Shown here piece after piece: positions 56,703 to 64,000 of a DNA stretch of 64,000 nucleotides. This DNA comes from Acanthosoma haemorrhoidale (lineage: Eukaryota; Arthropoda; Insecta; Hemiptera; Acanthosomatidae). A program made the position numbers and the translations under genes. The DNA lies in NCBI GenBank assembly GCA_930367205.1, contig OV884009.1, positions 122,768,639 to 122,832,638 on the forward strand, given 5' to 3'. A model generated the notes under the pieces. It saw only the letters and a list, made by a program, of their open reading frames with translations, ran no database searches and had not been told where the DNA came from. The number at the start of each line of letters is the position of its first letter. The first letter of the stretch is position 1.

Positions 56703-56833
56703 ATATGATTGAGGAAAGTGATAATATGAAAATTATTGGACTAAATAAGCCAATAAAAATGGGAAGAGATGTGTGTAGTGGCATAGGAAATTGTAGTCAC
56801 ATTTGTTTACAGTCACAGCATTCAAACACAGGG
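56703..56833 (+). CDS. LDL-receptor-family gene, exon I (end of propeller 2 and start of EGF)
   Basis: Acceptor TTTTTTTTAG and donor GTACTA enclose 131 bp, phase 1 in and phase 0 out. It encodes DMIEESDNMKIIGLNKPIKM (closing strand) and then the first half of an EGF module, DVCSGIGNCSHICLQSQHSN. The other EGF cysteines are on exon J. The donor GTACTA is weaker than the others, but the phase and the EGF continuity support it. Confidence 0.85.
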
Positions 56834-56859
56834 GTACTAATATTAAATTATTTATAATA

Positions 56860-57560
56860 TGAAGTACTTTTTTGTTTTATGACCTTTTTAGAGGAGTATA
56901 GGATGGTAATGTAGGTCTTCCATCCTTCCCAATCTTCCGCCAGCCTCTTGAACTCCCTCTATGTATTCCCTTGGTCTTATGCACCTATCTATTCTTCTCC
57001 AAAATAAGCTAAGACTCCCAACTCATCTCTCTTAAGAGTACATCTTCCTTCGTATCTCCACTCTCTTAAATATCAATCCCAAAATAGTTTAAATTTATAG
57101 CTCTTTCAATTTGTTTTCCTGCATCATGTGAGATGTGAGATACCAGTTCCCGGTAATCCCAAGTTCGTTATTTTTCAATTCACCCAGTTGGAACTGGGAT
57201 CCCCTATTTGACCACTTCTTTATTATGATACTTTGGTTATCTTGTGTAAGTAAGGATGTTGGTTTACTGTGACTCTAAGGCAGATATTGTCCACAAAATT
57301 AATGTCTTCAAGAGTTTCTGTAAGGCCCCTCTCTATCTCTCTATTTACTGGCTACCTTACTTATAACTTCATACAGGACCTTAAGAAAAGAATTTGAGGA
57401 AGTATACAACTTTGCTTCGCACCTGACTACCTCAAAAGAGACTGAAAGTATTCCTCAATGCAGTCATCAATAGTCCTCCCATAGCAGCTTGATCTTTAGA
57501 GTCAAAGGATTTCTCAAAACAACAATGACGTGATGTGTAAAAAACGTTTTTTACTAACAC
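56860..57560 (-). mobile_element. Decayed LINE RT remnant (RTE/CR1-like), minus strand
   Basis: Minus-strand text near 57,320-57,260 reads RGLTETLEDINFVDNICL, matching the LEDLDFADDICLL type catalytic box of RTE/R1-like RTs with both key residues altered. Nearby minus-strand text contains RREFKRLAEDWEGW-like residues expected at the end of such elements. It is full of stops. Assigned on the palm box only. Confidence 0.5.
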
Positions 57561-58186
57561 TATAAAGTTATATTTTATAGCGCACAATCATAATTCCCTT
57601 AGGCCAGACTTTATTTGGACAGGGTAAGACACCTGTTTGCAAATGATGCAAATGCAAATGAATACAAAAAGTTAGACATAATTTCCAGATAAAGTTGTCT
57701 TATACAAGATAGTGCTTCTATTCCTGTTCATGAAGTGGTATTTAATTACCTATTTACTCAATTTAATTTAATTTCAAGAACTGAATTTTGAATAATAGGT
57801 TGATATTTTCAAAACACACTTTTCATTCATTTAATTTGCTCAAAAATAGCAAAGGTATATTTTTAATCAGTTACTTGAGCCATGAAGTCAGAATATATTT
57901 AGGAAAAAAATAATTATAAGATGAAAATTGACAAATATAAATGGCAAATGAATGTCGTGCCATAAATCTTTAAATTGTATTCACCAATATTATTTCTTGA
58001 TTTATTGCTGAGATTGTATAACAAGCATTTAACAAACTGTACCGATTTGACGAACAAAATGATAATTTACCATTTCCATATGCTTTAGTTTTGCCTTGAG
58101 CTTTTTTTTATTTATTTATCAATAGTATAATTTATCACAAAATCGGGGCTAAAATTTACATTTCTTCACTTTTAGTAGCTATTACT
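57561..58186. other. Intron sequence, unassigned
   Basis: AT-rich. No feature recognised. Confidence 0.5.
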
Positions 58187-58189
58187 ATC

Positions 58190-58410
58190 AGGTTGGCCAA
58201 AAAGACCGTTCGGTTTTTGTCGTCACAAAACTTCAAGCAATCTAATATGTAGCTAACTTCAGCCCTTCCCTTGCGAGTGCGCTCTCGTCAGATACTAGAC
58301 ACTTCAACGTAGTTTGACGCGAAATTCCGATGAGACTGATTGTGTTTTGTGTGTTTAGGATCATCCTGAAAATGGGCAATTCTTTGGCTGGAATATTGTT
58401 TTGATCCTAT
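58190..58410 (+). mobile_element. Truncated mariner element, one terminal inverted repeat
   Basis: CAGGTTGGCCAAAAAGACCG at 58,191-58,210, followed by TTCGGTTTTTGTCGTC, closely matches the terminal repeat of irritans/mellifera-group mariner transposons. About 200 bp of 5' untranslated-like sequence follows and then similarity is lost. There is no transposase and no second end nearby, so it is a dead 5' end. Confidence 0.7.
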
Positions 58411-58781
58411 ATGTTCTCATTCATACTGAATTTGTTCTCATAATTATGATAATAATAATATTATTATTTCTTACAGACCCTTACACTTTGTTTTACATTG
58501 ACTTTTTTTTTTTAATATTTTTATTTGCCAGTTATGAATTTTTTAACTGAACATAATTGTTGTTCATAGGGGACTTTGTCCTGGAGAACATTTTTTTACT
58601 AGTCTATTCTAAATGTATATCTATGCAATACATGATGGTAGTGTGTGAAATCTAAAATTAATATAAGATTATTGCTATTATTTTCATCACGACATTGGTT
58701 GTTTTCTTGTTTGTTTTACAGTGACCATTAAAGCTTCATTATAAAGTAGTTTCCTCTAAAAAGTTGTGAATTTATTTTTAG
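58411..58781. other. Intron end before exon J
   Basis: AT-rich with the acceptor TTATTTTTAG at 58,781. Nothing else seen. Confidence 0.6.
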
Positions 58782-59094
58782 GTTTGTGCCTGTCCTGATG
58801 GAATGGAATTGAAATTTGATAGGAAAACATGCCAAAAAATACTTATATGCACAGAAGATCAATACAAGTGCACAACTGGAGAATGTATTTCAAAATCTCT
58901 ACGATGCAACAATAGACCCGACTGCAGTCTAGGGGATGATGAAGAATTTTGTACAATTATTTGTCCAGCTGAAAAATTTGCATGCCCAGATGGTACGGGT
59001 TGTATAAACCATAGTCAGAAATGTGATTCCAAAGTTGACTGTAAAGATGCGTCTGATGAGAAATACTGCGGATCAATTCGAAATTGTTCTACTA
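58782..59094 (+). CDS. LDL-receptor-family gene, exon J (EGF end and two LDL-A repeats)
   Basis: Acceptor ATTTTTAG and donor GTAAGT enclose 313 bp, phase 0 in and phase 1 out. VCACPDGMELKFDRKTC completes the EGF. Two LDL-receptor class A repeats follow, each with six cysteines and the acidic calcium/ligand motif: CTEDQYKCTTGECIS.. CSLGDDEEFC and CPAEKFACPDGTGC.. CKDASDEKYC. In vitellogenin receptors this is where the second ligand-binding cluster of about eight repeats begins. LRP1/LRP2 have the same transition. LRP4 is unlikely, since no LDL-A repeats follow its propellers. More exons must lie downstream of the window. Confidence 0.95.
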
Positions 59095-60374
59095 GTAAGT
59101 ATGACTAACTATAGAAAAACAGGTTTACTTTTCTTTTAATTATTACTTATAAATCAGTATGAGATATATGTTTTTAAGTTATCATAAGGGTGCCATTAAG
59201 TAATTTCTAAGTGTTGAACAAATATTTATTGTATAATATTGCATTAGGCATTCACTTTTATCTATTTATAATATCGGCTGCTAGTGAGATTCATGGACTC
59301 ATTGGCAAACATACGTATGCAAAACTCATTAAAATTAAAAATATATCGTTATGTGTACGAATATATGAAGACTGACTTAGAGTTAGTGATAGATTTTTTT
59401 CTTCTTCTAAAATGTTAAGTTTATCCCGTTTTCCTTAAAACTTGGATGGAGTTTTTGTGACTTTGATAGTGACAGGTGGGACAAGAGATTCAATTGTAAA
59501 TAGAGTTGAGACTGGTATTATATATTTGATAGATTGCTGTTCTCAAAAGTGCGTTTCTTCCTCATGATTTTAAATATATTTAAATAATAGTGTTTATTTT
59601 TAAATATATTTAATTAATCATTCTAAAATTTCTTATGTATATTTCCTTAAAAATTGTTGTGTCTATGTATAATCATGAAGATTGTGAACTTACCAGAAGG
59701 TTATTCATAGATGGTTGGTTCTCCCGTGCGGCCATGTTTGTCCGCAGTCATAGCTCTGGTCTAATGCTATAAAAATGTTTAAAACTTCAATTACATTATT
59801 AGTAACCTTGATTGATTTTTATTTATGGGAAACCCAATAATACCTCAAATGGTTATGGGTGTAGCAGTTTTCAATCCTGCGTAATAGGGTTAAGACGTGT
59901 TTACATTCGGCAACGTGTTTCATATTGAAGATTTTCGGAAAACTTGGATCTAAAAGTGAATATTGGCAACTTAGAAAGGAAAGGCAACTGGGCAACATGA
60001 AAGTTCAAGATCTTAATCCTCCTCTTGCGAAGTTTTCCAGGAGAACAGGAAGTTGTAAATGGTAATTTAACATGACCTACAAGACCCAGTGAGGGAACAT
60101 CTGAACACGAGGTAGGATAATATAATAATGATGGTGAGATGTTTAAAACAACTGATAAAAAATTTTTTCTACCAACATGTCTAAAGAAATATTGATGAAA
60201 GTAATGAGATTCAACTCTTCAAGTGACATGGTTGTGTGAAGGTGTCACAGAGTACAACACTTGTTAATAATAATAATCAATCACTTGATAATGATAATCA
60301 ATATTAATATTTTAAATATTACATTCGGCCCTTTTGTACTAAAATATGAAAATAATTTAAAGATAGAAACCATC
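59095..60374. other. Intron sequence, unassigned
   Basis: AT-rich. No exon or element recognised. Confidence 0.5.
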
Positions 60375-60700
60375 CTGGCTCACGCCGGTCTGAACTCAGA
60401 TCATGTAAAATTTTAAAGGTCGAACAGATATTATAGGTGTAGGAAGAGAGTAATGTAAGCCCCTACACCTAATACCAATTTTAATCCAACATCAAGGTTG
60501 CAAACTCCTTTATCGATAAGAACTCTCCAAAGAAATTACGCTGTTATCCCTAAGGTAATTTAATCTTGAATATCCATAAAATAGGATCATAAAAATATAC
60601 TTACCCCAACATCTTTGGGTGACTTTATGATCTTAGGATGCAATTTTCAGTCATAATTTCGATCATAATGATGACAAATTACCTATCCTAATTGAAAAAT
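60375..60700 (-). pseudogene. Nuclear copy of mitochondrial 16S rRNA (NUMT)
   Basis: CCGGTCTGAACTCAGATCA at 60,386-60,404 is the binding site of the universal animal 16S primer 16Sbr. It is followed by GTCGAACAGA, ATCCAACATCAAGGTTGCAA, ATTACGCTGTTATCCCTAAG and CCCCAAC, all conserved landmarks of the insect 16S 3' half. The rRNA sense strand is the minus strand. Similarity fades by about 60,700. It is embedded in nuclear intron-like DNA, so it is a mitochondrial insertion and not a functional rRNA gene. Confidence 0.9.
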
Positions 60701-61339
60701 ATACAAAACAACTTAAAGCTGGAGAATGCTGAGGGAGATGAAGCCTCTACCTGAGATACCTAAATTATGGACACATTACATTCTGGCTATTTCTTTTTTA
60801 AAGCTAGCTGGCAATTAATGGCCAAGTTTGAGAGAACTGTTGAAGAAAACTTGACTAGTCAATTGTGTTCTCAGGAGAGAGCATTAAAACATATCAAATG
60901 AGGGCGATATAAATAATTGCATTAAGTAGAAGAAAGATGGCCTCCTAAACAAAAGGTTAACACAGTATTAATATGTTATTATCTACTAATAATAGTCAAA
61001 TATTTTCTTCCGGATGTGACGAGGTTTACTAGTATGTTGACAATGGTGCAGCGAACCATGAATTCTGCTAAGCGGCTTTCTGGGCTTAAAACTTCCATAA
61101 AAACATACAAGTTCAAGGCTTAGAATTTTGTTTAGCAGTTTAATTCTCCTAATTCTGAGAGTGTGGGGTGGCTGAGATTTGTTCCGTAGTGGCGCTATTC
61201 CAATTTGTGTTACAGGGATTCCGGTAACTTTTTTTAGAGGGGAAATATGTCCTTGTGGAGTTCCATTCCGATCATTCTGTGGTTAGAGGAGTTAATTGCT
61301 CCAGATACCCTCCAACCAGAGATAGAATCTGCGATATTC
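60701..61339. other. Unassigned sequence right of the NUMT
   Basis: No recognised coding block. The right part may belong to the LINE remnant that follows. Confidence 0.4.
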
Positions 61340-61760
61340 CTGCAGGGATATCGAAAGTGACCTTTAATTCTTTATTTAATACTTTTAAGTATGAACCTAG
61401 TATGGTGGTATGGTGTTAATATCTGTGCTTCCCCTTATGATAGGCATTAACGTCACCTCCCAACAAAACTGGGATGCCCTTCTGTCTTGCGTAATTAATG
61501 GTTTTGCTCATCTCTTGAGTGACAAGAGCTGCAAGGATATCTATCCAAAGGCATAAGTATTGCTACTAACATAAGTTTGGCATTTGTGTGACTGACCTGG
61601 TATTCCAAGAGAACGGTTGTGACATCTTTAGTAATGAGAAATGGTAATCCCACTGCTCCTCAGATGCTTGAATCCCTGCTCTTGGAGTTTCTACTATTTT
61701 TGGGAAGCAAATCACTGCTTCCCGTGTTTCAGTCTTTCCTATACCTGGGTTAGTTTAAGG
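61340..61760 (-). mobile_element. Non-LTR retrotransposon endonuclease remnant
   Basis: The minus strand reads INYARQKGIPVLLGGDVNAY (about 61,500-61,445), the conserved phosphodiesterase block with the catalytic G-D-x-N motif. It is surrounded by frame-broken text. Only part of the endonuclease is recognisable, and no RT was seen. Confidence 0.55.
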
Positions 61761-62161
61761 GATCCGTTCTTTCTATCCCGCTAGAAAGTCGGCTGTACCT
61801 AATTTACTAATTAATCTGATTTACTCATATCAGGGATAAGAAAGGAAGCAGTAAGGGAAGGTCTTAGACCGCTCTCCTTCCTGTTTCTTATCTGGGCCGG
61901 CTGGCTGGAAGTTTGAGTTCCAAAACTCTCATGTGAAACAGCTCATGCCAAACTCTCCAGCCCAGATTTTCTAGGGTTTCTGTATACTTTTTACTAGCAC
62001 GGAAGTGTACTTGTAACAAAACTTGGCATTTAGTATAGACTATCCCGCAACGCTTGGGAGGTATTAGATTACCGGCGCCGACTGGTGCTTGCACTTCCTT
62101 GAAAACTGAGAGGAGAAGATGACAAACACGTGGATTTCACATCGGGATTCTAGGAATAAAA
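61761..62161. other. Unassigned sequence before gypsy no. 3
   Basis: Mixed composition. No recognised feature. The minus-strand ORF at 61,888-62,094 has no family resemblance. Confidence 0.4.
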
Positions 62162-62887
62162 TATAACAACCCATGCAACTAAAGGGGATTGGAGGAACAG
62201 CTCCCCCGCTCTGAGATCGATCACGCCCCTTGACCAATAACAAGAGAGAACTGGCAGAAGGAAATCCCCTCTTGAGAAGAATTGGAAAAAGGAGGAGGCA
62301 GAGTGTGTGGGAAAAGTGGAAGGAAAGGTTGTGTGAGCTAGAGAGTCTGTAGGAGTGAGTGGTGTTAGAAAATTGTTAGTGATCCAAAAAGATGAACGAT
62401 AGACGGATACCGGACTTTATTCAAGGTAACTTTTACAAATTCAATTTGTGGGTGGGACATTAATCACCGTGGAGCTTAGGACGTTGTGGAGATTTCAATT
62501 ATTATCCAATTATTAAATTAGTATTCAATTATTATTCTAGTATTCAATTACTATTCTATTATTCAATTATTATTCTATTATTCAATTATTATTCTATTAT
62601 TCAATTATTATTATTCGATTATTATTCTATTATTCAATTAGTATTATTTTGTTATAGAAAGTGTTCAAGTAGTTAATAAAATTAATTAACCAGTAGTTTT
62701 GAATAGAAAAGGGGTTTATATGTCTTTCTTATTCGTATCTTTCCCGAAAATTCTCCCGATTATAAATTTGTGCATGCTAGCTAATACGTATTCCATAATT
62801 CTTTCCTGGTTCCTAACCTTCCGTTCCCTGATTTCTCAACATCCAAAGGTAAATTATCTATTTCCCGGTAGGCACGGGGGCGTTACA
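62162..62887 (+). repeat. Probable 5' LTR of gypsy no. 3
   Basis: The right end ..GCGTTACA at 62,887 is fixed by the primer site that follows. The left end near 62,162 (TATAACAACCC, a likely decayed TGTAACAACCC) is inferred. It contains an AT microsatellite/minisatellite at about 62,496-62,645. The 3' LTR lies outside the window, so I could not confirm it by comparison. Confidence 0.5.
62496..62645. repeat. AT-rich minisatellite (ATTATTCTATTATTCAATT unit)
   Basis: About 8 imperfect copies of a 15-20 bp unit containing ATTCAATTATTATTCTATT, inside the presumed LTR. Confidence 0.85.
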
Positions 62888-62888
62888 G

Positions 62889-62905
62889 TGGTGTCAGGTG
62901 TGGGG
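62889..62905 (+). other. Primer-binding site of gypsy no. 3, tRNA-Leu-like
   Basis: TGGTGTCAGGTGTGGGG follows the putative LTR end by one base. It resembles the tRNA-Leu-type site TGGTGTCAG(A/G)AGTGGGA used by many gypsy elements, with a mismatch. Confidence 0.65.
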
Positions 62906-62944
62906 TGGTTGCAATAAAACCACAAATTCAATTTACGCTCCAAA

Positions 62945-64000
62945 ATGGCTACAGAAGAGTTAAAAAGGAAGCTTGAAGAGGCGCTGGTTAGGAATGACGA
63001 ATTTAAATTAAAAGAGGCCGAGCTTCAACAAAAGATTGAAGAGCTGCGGGCTCAGCAGGGGAGTGAAACGAAACCTGTCATTAAACCGACTCGGAAGGAC
63101 CTATCCTTACAGTCATTAGTTAAGCCTTGGGGGGGCGAGGCCACAGCCAGGCCGGTAGAGGAGTTTTTAGAATACCTGGCGGAAGTAGCGGATTGCGGGT
63201 CATGGGATGATGTAGACAGAGTACGGATATGCCGGTTAAAGCTACAGGGCCAAGCGGCTACTTTCGTACGAGGGACGGAGGAGCTAAAAGGGGGGGTGAC
63301 GTTCGGGGATCTCTGCAAAGCATTAAAAGAGCGATTTGGGGACCCCAACACGTTCGAGTATTATGGAAGGGTGTTGCAAGACATGAGCCAACATTCTAAG
63401 GAGAAAATACAGGAGTTCGCAGACAGATGCATTGTGGTGGGCGGGAAAATGAGCAGACCGGCCCTGACTTTGGAAGAGAAGGTATGGTGGACGGATGAGG
63501 TGGACCGAAAGGTATTAGAGACGTTCAAAAGGGGACTGCTGGGGGAAGTAGGCAAACAAGTCCTGTTCGGGCGGCCAAGGACGTTAAAGGAAGCTGTGCG
63601 AATGGCTTTAGAGTTAGAACAAGCTCTGCAAGAGCATCAGGGAGGGAAGCAGGTATATGCGGTACGGGAACCAGAGGCGGATTCAGCCGGAATTCAACAA
63701 GAAGCGCAAAGCCCGGCGTGTGTATGCGCGGCGTACCGACAACCAAATAACCGAGGAAGAGAAGGCGAGACCCGACCGACATTGGCAGAAATACAATGCT
63801 ATCGTTGTGCCAAAAAGGGGCACATAGCAAGGAATTGTCCTGACCAACGAAGCCTGCCTCCAAAGACTGGACGAAGGCCAGACGGCCCTAGGGTTTGCTA
63901 CCGTTGTGGGCAACCAGGACACTACTCGTCCCATTGCAAATCTCCCGCTGTGAAAGAGAGCGACCCAAAAGGCCTAGGTCCTTCCCAAAAACCCGGGACG
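62945..64000 (+). CDS. Gag of gypsy no. 3 (runs off the window end)
   Basis: From the ATG at 62,945 the frame is open for all 352 codons to the window end. It starts with a charged coiled-coil-like stretch (TEELKRKLEEALVRNDEFKL), then a capsid-like region (PVEEFLEYLAEVADCGSWDD, RICRLKLQGQAATFVRG, FGDLCKALKERFGDPN, REAVRMALELEQAL-type helix). It ends with two tandem CCHC knuckles, CYRCAKKGHIARNC and CYRCGQPGHYSSHC (near 63,800 and 63,900). Pol is expected just downstream. The coding region is GC-rich compared with its surroundings. No lesion is visible, so the element may be young. Confidence 0.88.
   Translation, partial: MATEELKRKLEEALVRNDEFKLKEAELQQKIEELRAQQGSETKPVIKPTRKDLSLQSLVKPWGGEATARPVEEFLEYLAEVADCGSWDDVDRVRICRLKLQGQAATFVRGTEELKGGVTFGDLCKALKERFGDPNTFEYYGRVLQDMSQHSKEKIQEFADRCIVVGGKMSRPALTLEEKVWWTDEVDRKVLETFKRGLLGEVGKQVLFGRPRTLKEAVRMALELEQALQEHQGGKQVYAVREPEADSAGIQQEAQSPACVCAAYRQPNNRGREGETRPTLAEIQCYRCAKKGHIARNCPDQRSLPPKTGRRPDGPRVCYRCGQPGHYSSHCKSPAVKESDPKGLGPSQKPGT

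Noticed and set aside
15722..59094. Receptor gene as LRP4 or arrow (LRP5/6)
   Set aside because: LRP4 has no LDL-A repeats after its propellers. LRP5/6 has four regular propellers, whereas here the second propeller is irregular. LRP5/6 cannot be fully excluded without a search.
60375..60700. Bacterial contamination or a functional rRNA gene
   Set aside because: The landmarks are animal mitochondrial 16S, only a fragment is present, and the flanks are insect nuclear-type.
63052..63934. Minus-strand ORFs near the window end
   Set aside because: They lie opposite the open gag frame of gypsy no. 3, which has clear zinc knuckles.

Overview
This window looks like nuclear DNA from an arthropod, most likely an insect. 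It is AT-rich, has no bacterial-style operons, contains spliced exons with GT..AG boundaries, and is packed with insect-type transposons (Jockey, BEL/Pao, Ty3/gypsy, copia, Penelope-like, mariner) plus a nuclear copy of mitochondrial 16S rDNA.

The only host gene I can support lies on the + strand. It is the middle part of a large LDL-receptor-family gene whose ten consecutive exons (15,722-59,094) add up to 2,121 coding nt spread over about 43 kb. The exons join in consistent phases and encode a YWTD beta-propeller, an EGF module, a second more divergent propeller, a second EGF module and two LDL-receptor class A repeats. That order fits the first EGF-precursor region of an insect vitellogenin receptor, or an LRP1/LRP2-type receptor. 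I favour the vitellogenin receptor but cannot prove it. The 5' and 3' ends of the gene are outside the window.

Region by region: 1-11,236 is one edge of a 195-bp tandem satellite (about 57 monomers) with higher-order structure. 11,237-15,721 is AT-rich sequence holding a minisatellite and a Jockey fragment with a clean 10-bp target-site duplication. The 9.2-kb intron after the first visible exon holds a decayed BEL/Pao element split by a young Ty3/gypsy element (203-bp LTRs, one mismatch), then Penelope-like and gypsy remnants. The 19-kb intron 32,135-51,123 holds a decayed copia element and a very young Ty3/gypsy element with identical 180-bp LTRs (both antisense to the gene), a longer Jockey copy, and two copies of an LTR-like dispersed repeat. 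Smaller introns hold a GC-rich block with splice-like signals, a near-perfect 130-bp inverted repeat, a LINE remnant and a mariner end. After the last exon come a mitochondrial 16S insertion, a LINE endonuclease remnant, and the 5' part of a third gypsy element whose gag ORF is still open at the window end.

The transposon genes are self-contained. The host exons are unaffected at the reading-frame level because every element lies in an intron. The most interesting observations are the satellite array apparently inside or next to a gene, a canonical -1 slippery heptamer at the gag/pol overlap of the first gypsy element, an in-frame UGA separating gag from pol in the second, and a long hairpin-forming inverted repeat just upstream of a splice acceptor.
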